Positions 8,236 to 16,491 of a DNA stretch of 39,891 bases are shown here, one piece after another; the first letter of the stretch is position 1; each line of letters opens with the position of its first letter. The position numbers and the translations under genes were made by a program. The notes beneath the pieces were generated by a model. That model saw only the letters and a program-made list of their open reading frames with translations. It was not told the DNA's origin and did no database searches. The DNA lies in NCBI GenBank assembly GCA_018266105.1, contig JAFEBA010000043.1, forward strand, positions 1-39,891, written 5' to 3'. Origin of the DNA: a bacterium. Lineage in GTDB: Bacteria; Vulcanimicrobiota; Xenobia; Xenobiales; JADMJV01.

Positions 8236-11200
8236 CTAAGAGAGCGCGAGCGTCCAAAGGATGAAGAAGAAAGCTCCTACCACCCAGGGTACAACCTTTC
8301 TCAACGAAGGCTCCTGAATCCATTCGGCAAACTTGCGCTCATACTCAAGATAACAATAAATTGACGCTCCGACAGAAAAAGCCAGAGCCCAAGGGGTAAG
8401 CTTAAACAGATTCGCACTACCCAACTGCTGCAACCGAAAGACCGGGAAGATCATCGAGTTCAGTCCGGCCATAAACAGCACCAAAGCAGCGGGCGTGGCC
8501 AGCGCCCTCAGAAAATGCTTATGCAACAAATCCTGCAAGCTGTGAGAGAAACGCCTGAAGGTGATCAGGGATAGCACGGTGGAGACAGCCGGATAGAGCA
8601 AAAACAACCCGCCCACATAGACCGCGTATTTTTGCGCCTCGACGACAGCCTCTGCTGGAAGCTCCTGATTGAGTTGATATCCAACAAAGGCCAGCTTAAT
8701 CTTCTGAGCAAGGTAAAGAATGACTCCATCCACAAACAGGAAACCAAAGACAGCCGGACCATAGGTCAGAGTCAAGGCCTGGGCTTTGGGCAGAGTACTA
8801 AATTTGCTTAAAGGCCTCAACTCGGCCAGGGTCACCTGTCGCTCGTCGCCACCCGAGCGAAGAATCAGCACAGGCACGAAGTCCCTGGGTATCGCGGCTT
8901 CGTTAAGCCAATACTGCAGCTGACTTTTCTCGCGAAACCGGTTCGGACTGACCTCGATGCAAGGGTGCGTCGAGTAAGCGCGGCCGGTCAGCGACCCACC
9001 ACCCGCATTCTGGATACTAATGATGCCAGACTTACATTGAACGCCCTCGCTGTTGGGCTGAATGCCGACAAATTGCACTTTGTGAATCAGGAACGGCTCA
9101 GACAGAGCAAGCTCCTCTGTGGTAATGACTTTAGGCTTGAGGGTGGCGGTCTCTTCCTTTGCTCCGGCAGGCTCAACCCACTCGGGCACCTCCAAATCCG
9201 GAACAAGATCGCTTCCCGGCAGGATATAGAAGGCAAAATCAGGCGCTACCAGCTCGATAAAACTCTTGTCCCACTGAATCACCAGCTCCATACGCCCCTG
9301 CTTATCGGGCTCTTCTTCGTGGTGCTGACACTGCTCGAAGAAGCCCTGACTCCGGGCCAACCAGTCTCTCAAGACAGGCAAAAAAGTTTTCAGGTCACGA
9401 CGAGAACGATGCACGTCGCAGGGGTCGGTCATTTCGCAGAACTCTGCCAGCAGCTGCATCTGACTCTCCGAACTGGCATCTGTCATCAGAATGCGAGTAT
9501 GGCTTCCGACCGGCTTCAGCTGCTCGGTAAACAGGTCACGCTCGTAGAAGACCGCCACAATCTCTTCGCCCAGGTCCGATGGCGACTCGCCCAGCTTTTG
9601 CAGACAAAAACACAGGAGCTTCTCGCACTCCTGGATTCCCATCCCCTTAGCGGCCTTCTCTTCTTCGTCAATCGTGAGCTTGCCCGTGTCCCGCGCACAG
9701 ACAAAACTGGCGCCGGACCAGTAACGCAAAAGATAGTCCAATGCGTCCCGAAGCGCATCTCGGCTTTGAGAGAGCTCGCCTCGACGCACGCGGATGTCCA
9801 GACGCCGAAGAATTCTGGAAAGAAACTTGGGCGCGTCGGTCGGAATATCGATAGGGCGAAATTCACCCGGAAAGTTCTTGGGCGCAGCGGGTTCGGTCGC
9901 TTTGACCTCGACCGGAGCCTCCTCGACGACCTTATCGTCGGGCTTAGCGTTGGCTCGACGCAGGAGTTGCTCAGCAGAGAGAGCCGGCGCAGCCGGCGCC
10001 TTTGGCTTGGCGGCAGCCTCCGAGGCAGCCTGGCGCATCCAGATCGGATTCGGCAAACAAACGGGACACTGGCGAATGCGCAATTGATATTCTGGCTCAA
10101 AGAGCTCCAGCAAATGCTCACCGCAACGCGCGGTTAGAGGCAAGAAGCCATGATCGGTCGGAGGATCCGAAAAATGCTCGGTATGGCTAAAGTAGGGCCC
10201 CATGGACCTTACCCAATCGCGGAACAACGGAAAATACCGGTCATAGTCTTTGGCATACCGCTCGACGCTTGGGGTCTGGCCACGCTCCTGCTTGAACCAG
10301 GAAGAGAGGACACCCTCAAGCAACAAAATATTCGTATGAGAACGTGGCTGAAGCTCCAGATGTGAGTCACGCCGATAAAACACACCGACAAACTCACGGG
10401 CCGCCAGGTCATCCTGATGGGATTTCAAAGATTCTACGCAACTCTGCAAAAGGCGCTCGCAATTATCAACCTCTTCGCTCTTTCGCGCGAAGCGCTCGGC
10501 GTCTTCACTCAGACAACCAAGCTCCTGACAGAGCAACTTGCCCACGCCAGCAAAGTAGCGCAGCAAGAACTCAAGGGTATCACGTAACAAGCGAGTTGAC
10601 TCGATGACATCTTTGGACTGCAGGGCGGCGGCATAGCGATCGGTCAAATGCAAGGTATGCTCGGGTACCTCCTGAGGAATACCCAGAAAACCCTCGCCTT
10701 TGACCCATTCAGACGGAGTGACGAGAACTCGACTCGGTATACAGGCCTTGCAGTCATTCAGTTCCAGACGCTGACCGACCTCAAGTTCGGTATCGTAAAT
10801 TCGATAGAGCAGGCGCTGCTCTTTATCGAGCGTGGTGCGCTCCCAAACCAGCTCACAGCGCTCCCAGAAGGACCCCATCGCCTGAATCCAGGCTTCCAAA
10901 TGAGGCAGATAGGCATTGCGGAGCTTGAAGCTCTCACTCCGACCAGGTGCACGGGGAGGCTCCTTGCAAAAGTCAGAGAGGCGATAAAGCCCCCCCATCA
11001 AGCCTTCTACACGCCCACCTTGAGTCAAAAGATAGAACTGGCGTGGATTCCCGGAGGCATCGAAAAAGATGCCGGCACACTCTTTTCCGAGTTCACCAGA
11101 GTCGTTTTGAGACAGAAAGTAGAGAGCCTCTTTGAGCCTATTTTCCGAGTCAGCCAGACGGACTGACTGACCCTTCTCCAACATAAACAATTCGGCGGAA

Positions 11201-11415
11201 GCGCCCATCTGAACACAGGCGGCGCCAAGAATATCGCAACAAAGGTTCAGGAACAGAGCAAACGCCTGGCGCATTGCGCGCAGGGCAGTGTTGGGCGCAT
11301 CCAAACGTACGCCCTCATCGAAATCCTCGAGGACGTGCAGAAGGTGCGAGGGGGCTTTGGGACTGAGCCTTGGAGCGAGCTCGGAACTCGGCGTGGCTGG
11401 ACCTGCAACCGCCAA
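8236..11415 (-). CDS. Large membrane protein with three copies of an unrecognised domain
   Basis: I do not recognise this 1059-residue protein. Its cytosolic-looking part has three related modules at residues 21-227, 249-456 and 527-740. Each starts with a helical segment such as TLEFLLRYFAG or ALDYLLRYWSG. Each continues with a CERLLQSC/CEKLLCFC-like helix, then FVGVFYRRD/IVAVFYERD, RSHTNILL/GSHTRILM, and FPLFRDWVRSMGPYF/LPVLRDWLARSQGFF. Modules 1 and 2 end in C-x2-C (CKAC at 222-225, CPVC at 450-453); module 3 lacks it. An Ala/Pro-rich linker (457-526) precedes module 3. A beta-rich region at about 773-880 leads to five TM helices (about 881-904, 930-953, 972-993, 1006-1026, 1041-1059). The TTG at 11415 has GGAGG 8 nt upstream. 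It follows the hemerythrin-like gene by 33 nt and precedes the GT2 gene by about 40 nt. A sensory or scaffold role is only a guess. Confidence 0.8.
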   Translation of the reverse strand: MAVAGPATPSSELAPRLSPKAPSHLLHVLEDFDEGVRLDAPNTALRAMRQAFALFLNLCCDILGAACVQMGASAELFMLEKGQSVRLADSENRLKEALYFLSQNDSGELGKECAGIFFDASGNPRQFYLLTQGGRVEGLMGGLYRLSDFCKEPPRAPGRSESFKLRNAYLPHLEAWIQAMGSFWERCELVWERTTLDKEQRLLYRIYDTELEVGQRLELNDCKACIPSRVLVTPSEWVKGEGFLGIPQEVPEHTLHLTDRYAAALQSKDVIESTRLLRDTLEFLLRYFAGVGKLLCQELGCLSEDAERFARKSEEVDNCERLLQSCVESLKSHQDDLAAREFVGVFYRRDSHLELQPRSHTNILLLEGVLSSWFKQERGQTPSVERYAKDYDRYFPLFRDWVRSMGPYFSHTEHFSDPPTDHGFLPLTARCGEHLLELFEPEYQLRIRQCPVCLPNPIWMRQAASEAAAKPKAPAAPALSAEQLLRRANAKPDDKVVEEAPVEVKATEPAAPKNFPGEFRPIDIPTDAPKFLSRILRRLDIRVRRGELSQSRDALRDALDYLLRYWSGASFVCARDTGKLTIDEEEKAAKGMGIQECEKLLCFCLQKLGESPSDLGEEIVAVFYERDLFTEQLKPVGSHTRILMTDASSESQMQLLAEFCEMTDPCDVHRSRRDLKTFLPVLRDWLARSQGFFEQCQHHEEEPDKQGRMELVIQWDKSFIELVAPDFAFYILPGSDLVPDLEVPEWVEPAGAKEETATLKPKVITTEELALSEPFLIHKVQFVGIQPNSEGVQCKSGIISIQNAGGGSLTGRAYSTHPCIEVSPNRFREKSQLQYWLNEAAIPRDFVPVLILRSGGDERQVTLAELRPLSKFSTLPKAQALTLTYGPAVFGFLFVDGVILYLAQKIKLAFVGYQLNQELPAEAVVEAQKYAVYVGGLFLLYPAVSTVLSLITFRRFSHSLQDLLHKHFLRALATPAALVLFMAGLNSMIFPVFRLQQLGSANLFKLTPWALAFSVGASIYCYLEYERKFAEWIQEPSLRKVVPWVVGAFFFILWTLALS

Positions 11416-11448
11416 TACTGATGCCTCCTCCAGAGCGATGTGGTTGGC

Positions 11449-12054
11449 CTATTGCACCCGGCAGCCACCCTTTCCTCCCTGGAGAAGTCTGTCGTAGATA
11501 GGATAGAGCCCATTTTCTTCGTGCTCGATGTGATGCTCAAGCAAATGCACGAAATCAAGAGAGAACCTCTCCCAGCGCTTTCCCAACATCTCAAGAGCTT
11601 GCTCGAGCTCCGGCAAGAAACGCCGCAGACCCTGATGCTCGTAGCCCATCTCGCGGGTGGGCCGGTCAGTACCCAAAAATTTGCAAATCAAGGGAAACAT
11701 CTCGGATTCTTGCCAGGCTAATTGCTCCAATACCTGAACCCGCAGGGCCTGCGCCGGCTCGGAAAAGTCTCTCCCTTCCTGAGCCAGTAGCCGAAGCCGC
11801 TGGAATTCCTCCAACCAGGGGCTCTGGCTGGCCAGTCCAGACTCGGGAGGCTCACTCACAAAGTAAATGCGGTAGAAACGCGATGGGCCGTTCACCAGAG
11901 GATAGAAATGAGCCCTTCCCCAGTCAGAGGGGAAGGACGTTTTCGAAACAGCCAGTAAGGCCTCATGATGCTTCATTCTGTCCAGTCGCTCGATCAAATG
12001 CTCAGCCGGCGGCAAAGCCGATGGCAACTCCCATTGAAAGCACTGGGTCAACAT
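11449..12054 (-). CDS. Hemerythrin-like (HHE) domain protein
   Basis: This 201-residue, probably cytoplasmic protein has a C-terminal half that matches the four-helix HHE fold, which binds a di-iron centre and often senses O2 or NO. QESEMFPLI, YEHQGLRRFL and HHIEHEENGLYPI supply carboxylate and His ligands. The His expected ten residues before the first Pro appears to be Gln (QLAWQESEMFP), so one ligand may be lost. The N-terminal ~100 residues are unfamiliar. The ATG at 12052-12054 lacks a clear Shine-Dalgarno. The gene is followed after 33 nt by the triple-module membrane protein, probably in one operon. Its first 90 nt overlap in antisense the 5' end of the divergent secreted-protein gene, so one of the two starts may be placed too early. 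Confidence 0.8.
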   Translation of the reverse strand: MLTQCFQWELPSALPPAEHLIERLDRMKHHEALLAVSKTSFPSDWGRAHFYPLVNGPSRFYRIYFVSEPPESGLASQSPWLEEFQRLRLLAQEGRDFSEPAQALRVQVLEQLAWQESEMFPLICKFLGTDRPTREMGYEHQGLRRFLPELEQALEMLGKRWERFSLDFVHLLEHHIEHEENGLYPIYDRLLQGGKGGCRVQ

Positions 12055-12555
12055 TGCGGGCGCTTCGCCCTCGGGTTGCTGGCGACCCTGTTTCTCCTTG
12101 GAGCCGGACGCGCCCGTTTTGACTGGAGCGAAGACGCTCGCTGGGAATTACTCGGAGACGACCACAAGCTCTACTCCCTCAACCAGACGATAGACGAACT
12201 GCAGGCCCCAGCGGACTCCCAGGAGATATTCACGCTACCCGTCGGCTTGCTGGTCAGACAGCGAAACCAACGAGCGGTCAACCTCACGGTCCTCCGCGGC
12301 CACTGGAGTCTAATGCGAGACGGCCAGTCATTGGGAGAGGTCGGCCAACCCTGGAACGAATGGCAAGCGCAAGTCGGCGACCCCACCCAAATTTACGTAA
12401 ACCCCCAAAAGGTCGGGCAGATTTACTACTACCGAGCTTCGCTACTAGACCTGGGACTGATGGTCGCCGAGGGAAAGGTTCTTTCCCTGATGTTCGTTGA
12501 GCCCGGCTATCTACGCCAGGCTTTAGAGCGATCGGGCTATAGCTCCAAGCCGTGA
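11965..12555 (+). CDS. Secreted protein of unknown function
   Basis: The longest reading has 196 residues. A basic stretch (LSRRQSRWQ) and a hydrophobic core (FALGLLATLFLLGAG) form a signal peptide or anchor. A polar ~140-residue domain follows with RFDWSEDARWELLGDDHKLYSL and DPTQIYVNPQKVGQIYYYR. No family is recognised. The start is uncertain. ATG at 11965 has TAAGG nearby but overlaps the hemerythrin-like gene in antisense; ATG at 11998 and TTG at 12076 are in-frame alternatives. The last would leave a very short signal. Its stop overlaps the GTG of the acyltransferase gene by 4 nt, and that gene overlaps the FKBP gene by 4 nt, so the three form one translational unit on the plus strand. 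Confidence 0.65.
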   Translation: MMLHSVQSLDQMLSRRQSRWQLPLKALGQHCGRFALGLLATLFLLGAGRARFDWSEDARWELLGDDHKLYSLNQTIDELQAPADSQEIFTLPVGLLVRQRNQRAVNLTVLRGHWSLMRDGQSLGEVGQPWNEWQAQVGDPTQIYVNPQKVGQIYYYRASLLDLGLMVAEGKVLSLMFVEPGYLRQALERSGYSSKP

Positions 12556-13235
12556 GCCCTTCGACACTCTCCTGGCCGCACTGGACCTTTTACGTTAGCG
12601 GCCGATGGTGCTGGAAGGCCGTTTTTTCAATGCTAGGCGGCATTCAGATCAATGGCATCGAGCACCTCCCCTATCGCGGCCCGGTCATTCTGGCACCAAA
12701 CCACGTAAGCCTGGTCGACCCGTGGATCATGTGCGCGGCCGTTCCCAATCCAATGCGGTCCATGGCGGCCGAATATCTGTATCGAACCCCCGGGCTGGCC
12801 CAATACCTCTATGGAATGGGAGCCTTTCCTCTCAAGCAAGGGAGCACAGACCACACCGCGATGTCACGGGCGCGCGCCTACCTTAAACGAGGCGCTACCC
12901 TCATGATTTTTCCCGAAGGTGGCTGCAGCCCGGACGGACTTCCCAAGCCCTGGCTGCCGGGAGTGGCCGTACTAAGCCTGCGCTCAGGTGCCCCGGTTAT
13001 CCCGGTCGTCATCCAGGGCAGCCGGGACTGCCTCCCACTAGGCACCTTTCGACCGCGCTACAGCCCGATGACAGTGACATTTCTGCCACCGGTGCCCGCA
13101 CCGCCGATTAGTTCCGTGGGCATTCGCAACCAAGTGAAAGAACACTTGGAGTGCCTTGAGCAGGCCTGGCACAAAGGAGCAGCCAGACTGGTTCAACAGG
13201 GGTCCCAGGTTGGTCTCCAGAACGGACTCAAATGA
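12552..13235 (+). CDS. plsC: 1-acyl-sn-glycerol-3-phosphate acyltransferase family (PlsC-like)
   Basis: This 227-residue membrane-associated acyltransferase would make phosphatidic acid from lysophosphatidic acid, or acylate a related lipid. The family blocks are present: NHVSLVDPW is the catalytic H-x4-D box, MSRARAYLKRGATLMIFPEGGCSPDG holds the FPEG substrate-binding block (here quoted only in outline), and APVIPVVIQG is the VIPV block. The N-terminus has one hydrophobic stretch around a GIQINGIEHLPYRGPV entry motif. GTG at 12552 overlaps the upstream stop in GTGA, and the stop overlaps the FKBP start in ATGA. Close relatives differ in acceptor, so the exact substrate is open. The context of a secreted protein and a periplasmic lipoprotein points to an envelope task. 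Confidence 0.88.
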   Translation: MSPSTLSWPHWTFYVSGRWCWKAVFSMLGGIQINGIEHLPYRGPVILAPNHVSLVDPWIMCAAVPNPMRSMAAEYLYRTPGLAQYLYGMGAFPLKQGSTDHTAMSRARAYLKRGATLMIFPEGGCSPDGLPKPWLPGVAVLSLRSGAPVIPVVIQGSRDCLPLGTFRPRYSPMTVTFLPPVPAPPISSVGIRNQVKEHLECLEQAWHKGAARLVQQGSQVGLQNGLK

Positions 13236-13696
13236 GAATCACCTTTGTCGCCGCCGCTCTCCTTTTCACCATGGGTTGCAGCCCAGCTCCGACGCCATCC
13301 CCAACCCCAGTTGCCACCACTCCCAGTCCTGCCCCGGTGGCCGATAAGGACGGCTACTTTACCACTCCACACGGGGTCAAATACAAAATCATCCAGGAAG
13401 CTCCCGGCATTCAGGCCACCAAAGACCGTGTCGTCAGGGTTCACTATACTGGCACCCTGCAAAACGGCAAAAAGTTCGACAGCAGCTACGATCGTAACGA
13501 GCCGCTAACTTTCACTATGGGCAAGGGGGAGGTCATTCCGGGCTGGGAAGAGGGTCTGTTCGGCATGCGCATGGGAGAGAAACGCAAGATCATCGTCCCT
13601 CCCGCAATGGCCTATGGTGCCACCGGTGATGGAGCTGTCATTCCCCCAAACGCAACCCTTTACTTCACAATCGAACTGCTCGACGTTCAGCAATAG
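13232..13696 (+). CDS. FKBP-type peptidyl-prolyl isomerase, probable lipoprotein
   Basis: This 154-residue cis-trans prolyl isomerase is predicted to be exported. A signal (RITFVAAALLFTMGC) ends in a Cys after a loose lipobox. A Pro/Thr/Ala-rich spacer of about 20 residues follows (residues 18-37), then a single FKBP domain from about 40 to 154. Family signatures are RVHYTGTL, FDSSYDR, PLTFTMGKGEVIPGWEEGL, GEKRKIIVPP, AYG and NATLYFTIELL. These cover the usual aromatic pocket. The ATG overlaps the upstream stop by 4 nt. A weak terminator follows directly. The Pro spacer suggests the catalytic domain is tethered to a membrane but reaches into the periplasm to fold exported proteins. Lipidation is likely but unproven, because the lipobox is not canonical. 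Confidence 0.9.
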   Translation: MRITFVAAALLFTMGCSPAPTPSPTPVATTPSPAPVADKDGYFTTPHGVKYKIIQEAPGIQATKDRVVRVHYTGTLQNGKKFDSSYDRNEPLTFTMGKGEVIPGWEEGLFGMRMGEKRKIIVPPAMAYGATGDGAVIPPNATLYFTIELLDVQQ

Positions 13697-13715
13697 CCGC
13701 CAATCGGCATTTTTT
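13696..13715 (+). terminator. Weak candidate terminator after the FKBP gene
   Basis: GCCG (13696-13699) and CGGC (13705-13708) flank a five-base loop, followed by a run of six T (13710-13715). The stem is only 4 bp, but the T run begins just after the stop codon of the FKBP gene. The next gene has its own Shine-Dalgarno further on. Confidence 0.45.
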
Positions 13716-13770
13716 GTGATAGGCTTCCTGAGTCACCTTGGTGGCTATTTCGTTTGCAGAGGAAATCACC

Positions 13771-14511
13771 GTGCTTGCTGACCGCGCCATCATACTGACC
13801 GGGGCAAACGGCGGCCTAGGGTCAGCCCTGGCCACCTACTTGCTAGAATGCGGGTCTCGCAATCTGGCCCTGGTCTGCCATCACGAAACAGGACAGGCCG
13901 AGACCATTCTCAAGAAATTCGACCTGGACCCCGCCAGACACTGCTTCACAGCAGAACTGACCGATGAGGAATCAGTCGGGCGCATGCGGGCTTCAATTGA
14001 AAAAAACTTTACCGGGGTTTATGCGCTTGTAAACGTGGCTGGCGGCTCAACCAACGCGCTCTCATGGAAGATGACTCGGCAAGAATTTCAGGCGGTGCTC
14101 GATCAGAATCTGCTCTCAGCCTTCCTCTGCTCCCGGGAGTTCATCCCCGCAATGCGGGCCGCCGCTTCTGGACGAATCGTCAACTGCTCAAGCGTGACCG
14201 CCTTTTCTGGGGCGGTCGGCACGGCTCACTACTCGGCCGCCAAGGCCGGCTTGGTGGGCTTGACCAAGACCCTGGCCCTGGAGCTAGCTCCTAAGAACAT
14301 TACAGTGAACGCCTTCGCTCTGGGCTACCTGGAATTCGGATTGATTCACCACCTGTCAACCGAGCTTCAGGACCAGGTCAAATCCCGAGTTCCAGCCCGC
14401 CGCTTTGGAACCGGCCCTGAGGTTGGAGGAGCACTCAGATTTCTCTTGAGTGACGAGGGCGCTTTTACCACAGGTCAGGTCATCCACCTCAATGGAGGCT
14501 TATACGGCTGA
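13771..14511 (+). CDS. Short-chain dehydrogenase/reductase, FabG-like
   Basis: This NAD(P)-dependent oxidoreductase has 246 residues from the chosen start, the usual SDR size. ILTGANGGLGSALA is the TGxxxGxG cofactor loop. NVAGG is the NAG-like motif. NCSSVTAFSG supplies the catalytic Ser, and YSAAKAGLVGLTKTLALEL the Tyr-x3-Lys pair. NITVNAF follows, and TTGQVIHLNGG closes the domain. The segment after NAF (ALGYLEFG) differs from the usual APG of FabG, so ketoacyl-ACP reduction is not assured; sugar or polyketide-type substrates are possible. GTG at 13771 is preferred over TTG 13738 because AGAGGA lies 7 nt ahead. The stop shares one base with the next ATG, coupling it to the GNAT-like gene, so the two probably act on one product. 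Confidence 0.85.
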   Translation: MLADRAIILTGANGGLGSALATYLLECGSRNLALVCHHETGQAETILKKFDLDPARHCFTAELTDEESVGRMRASIEKNFTGVYALVNVAGGSTNALSWKMTRQEFQAVLDQNLLSAFLCSREFIPAMRAAASGRIVNCSSVTAFSGAVGTAHYSAAKAGLVGLTKTLALELAPKNITVNAFALGYLEFGLIHHLSTELQDQVKSRVPARRFGTGPEVGGALRFLLSDEGAFTTGQVIHLNGGLYG

Positions 14512-15578
14512 TGCTGCGCATGGATATATTCGATTCAAATCAATCCCTACCCGATCAACGCGAACTCTTTTGCGACTGCTTTCCAGAAACCGAGGGCAGT
14601 GCAATGCGGGGGCTAGCCCACTACCATTGGAAATTTCATCAGTTTCCCGACGCCCGGCCCTCCTCTGAGTTTGCCGCTTGGGAGGAGCACAAACTGGTCG
14701 GCTACTACGCTGCGATACCCTATCCTTACCAAGTTTTCGGCAAGCCGGCTCGAGCAGCCATGGTTTGCGACGTGATGACCCACTCTTCCATGCGCGGCAA
14801 AGGGGTTTTCACAAAGCTGGGCGCCTACTCGGTGGACAGCCTGACTCGTGAAGGGCTGGACTTCTCGACCGGCTATCCGATCCGGCCGGAAGTCATTCCC
14901 GGGCATCTGAAGGTCGGCTGGAAGGTCGCTTTCAAACTCCCGATGTATTTGAAGCCCTTGCGCTCCAATCGCATTCTGGCCTCCAAAGGACTGGGCTTCC
15001 TGGCCCCATTTGTGAACCTGGGATGTCGAATTTTCAGCCGACTCACCCGTGGCCGGAGAGGTGCTCGCTACCAGCACAGGACGGTATCGATAACAGAACT
15101 CCTGAAGCACCCGGACTACCCGGACTTCCTGGCCCGGTGGCAATCCCAGATCCCCATCTCACTCAGCAAGAGTCCGGCCTTTATGGCCTGGCGCCTGGGG
15201 GCGCCGGAAACCAGCTACCAGGCCGCCCTGGTCGAGAAAGGCCAACAGCTCGTAGCGCTGGCTATCACCCGCTCCTGCGAACTGAAAGAAATCCCGGCAT
15301 TGGCGATTTTGGACATGATGATGAGAGCCGGACATCCGGGCGCTCTCGGACCGCTCCACCGAGAACTGGAGAGAATCGCTCAACAGCAATCTCGCGAAGC
15401 CATTTGCGGGATCTGGTCTAAAACCTGGGCCTCGCGGTACAAGTTGCTCAGACACGGTTACCTGCCAACGCCCTTTGTGTTCCAGGTAATCCTACGTCCG
15501 CTGGCCAGTTCCTACGGCCAGGAGTTCCTCGACGAAAGGAACTGGCACCTGATGTGGCTGGACTCGGACGACCTGTAA
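14511..15578 (+). CDS. GNAT-like acyltransferase
   Basis: This 355-residue protein has an N-terminal half that looks like a GNAT fold. GYYAAIPYPYQVFG resembles the beta-strand region before the acetyl-CoA site. MVCDVMTHSSMRGKGVFTKL fits the V-x-T-x-x-x-R-G-x-G/A CoA-binding loop. The C-terminal half (about 175-355) is less clear, with FMAWRLG and CGIWSKTWASRYKLLRHGYLP. It resembles the two-domain acetyltransferases found among polysaccharide biosynthesis genes. ATG at 14511 overlaps the SDR stop by one base; ATG at 14520 is a possible alternative. A deacetylase for polysaccharide follows on the other strand with only 4 nt between the stops. The acceptor is unknown; a sugar amine or aminoacyl group is plausible. 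Confidence 0.7.
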   Translation: MLRMDIFDSNQSLPDQRELFCDCFPETEGSAMRGLAHYHWKFHQFPDARPSSEFAAWEEHKLVGYYAAIPYPYQVFGKPARAAMVCDVMTHSSMRGKGVFTKLGAYSVDSLTREGLDFSTGYPIRPEVIPGHLKVGWKVAFKLPMYLKPLRSNRILASKGLGFLAPFVNLGCRIFSRLTRGRRGARYQHRTVSITELLKHPDYPDFLARWQSQIPISLSKSPAFMAWRLGAPETSYQAALVEKGQQLVALAITRSCELKEIPALAILDMMMRAGHPGALGPLHRELERIAQQQSREAICGIWSKTWASRYKLLRHGYLPTPFVFQVILRPLASSYGQEFLDERNWHLMWLDSDDL

Positions 15579-15582
15579 AATC

Positions 15583-16413
15583 TCAGAGCATCAACTGCTC
15601 GACAAATTCTTCATAGGTGCGGATGCTGGGGCCATACTTTCGAGCCAATTGCTCCAGACGACGAAAGACGTCACGGCGATTGTAGTAAAAGAGCCAGTTG
15701 TGAAAGCGATTTCCTTTCAGTTCCGGCACCTCCACAGGGTCCTCCTCGGTGTCTACGTCGTAGGGATGGAAGTAGCTGGTGACAAAGCCACGGCGCCACA
15801 GGCTCCAACGAAAACCCCAGGCCACCAGAGGAAGCGGAAGGACTCGAAAATAGACCCCGGAGGCATAGGGGATTCTGAAGCCCGGCAGCTCGGTCAGAGA
15901 AATTGGGATTTCCCAAATGCCCTCCACCTTGCGAACTTCAAGTCCAAAGCCTGGCCAGCCAAAGATCGGGTTGCGGGCCGGAATCACTGAACTGGAATAA
16001 GTGAAGCCAAACTCCTTCAGAATAGGATAAACCCAAGCAGTGCTGGGAATCAGAGAGCCACATGGCGCTCGAAACCCTTTCACAGACTCCACACCCACCC
16101 GCTCCAGGCTGCGTAGATTCTGCTCCAGATCTCGACGAAAGCCGTCCGGATGAAACCGGTCGAGTGGAGTATGGGCATGGGTATGGCAACCGATCTCGTG
16201 GCCTTCTTCCATGATGGCGGCGATCAAATCAGGTTCGGCGTCAGCCAGCTCCCCCACCACAAAAAAAGTGCAGCGAGCGCGCTGGCCCCGCAAGAAAGCG
16301 AGAAAACGCTGCGTGTTCTGCGTAACTCGAGCGGGACGCGTGTGGCCATCCGGCAGGCGAGCCCGAATATCCTCAAGGTCGATGCTGAATAGAAAGCTCT
16401 GGGGGCGACCCAT
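15583..16413 (-). CDS. Polysaccharide deacetylase (NodB fold, DUF3473-like)
   Basis: This metal-dependent carbohydrate esterase of about 276 residues would remove acetyl groups from an envelope or exopolysaccharide. FSIDLED takes the place of the NodB metal-binding Asp motif. CTFFVVGE is motif-adjacent, GHEIGCHTHAH gives the His pair, and FRAPCGSL is motif 3. SYFHPYDVD resembles the His-containing C-terminal motif of DUF3473 proteins in PEP-CTERM/exosortase-type polysaccharide clusters. No signal peptide is seen, so it may work on cytoplasmic-side intermediates, as others of this type are thought to. The ATG at 16411-16413 sits just before MGRPQSFLFSID; a GTG at 16470 is an in-frame alternative with poorly spaced SD. 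It converges with the GNAT-like gene and diverges from tatD. Confidence 0.87.
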   Translation of the reverse strand: MGRPQSFLFSIDLEDIRARLPDGHTRPARVTQNTQRFLAFLRGQRARCTFFVVGELADAEPDLIAAIMEEGHEIGCHTHAHTPLDRFHPDGFRRDLEQNLRSLERVGVESVKGFRAPCGSLIPSTAWVYPILKEFGFTYSSSVIPARNPIFGWPGFGLEVRKVEGIWEIPISLTELPGFRIPYASGVYFRVLPLPLVAWGFRWSLWRRGFVTSYFHPYDVDTEEDPVEVPELKGNRFHNWLFYYNRRDVFRRLEQLARKYGPSIRTYEEFVEQLML

Positions 16414-16491
16414 GGTCAGGTCATTTATCGGGCAGGATTCAATCCCTTCGAGCCCAGGTCTGGCCCACACCTATTAAGAAAGCTCACCTCC

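Noticed and set aside
8965..10137. Plus-strand open frame of 390 codons opposite the triple-module gene
   Set aside because: The minus frame has internal repeats and TM helices that require it to be coding; the plus frame shows neither a family pattern nor a signal.
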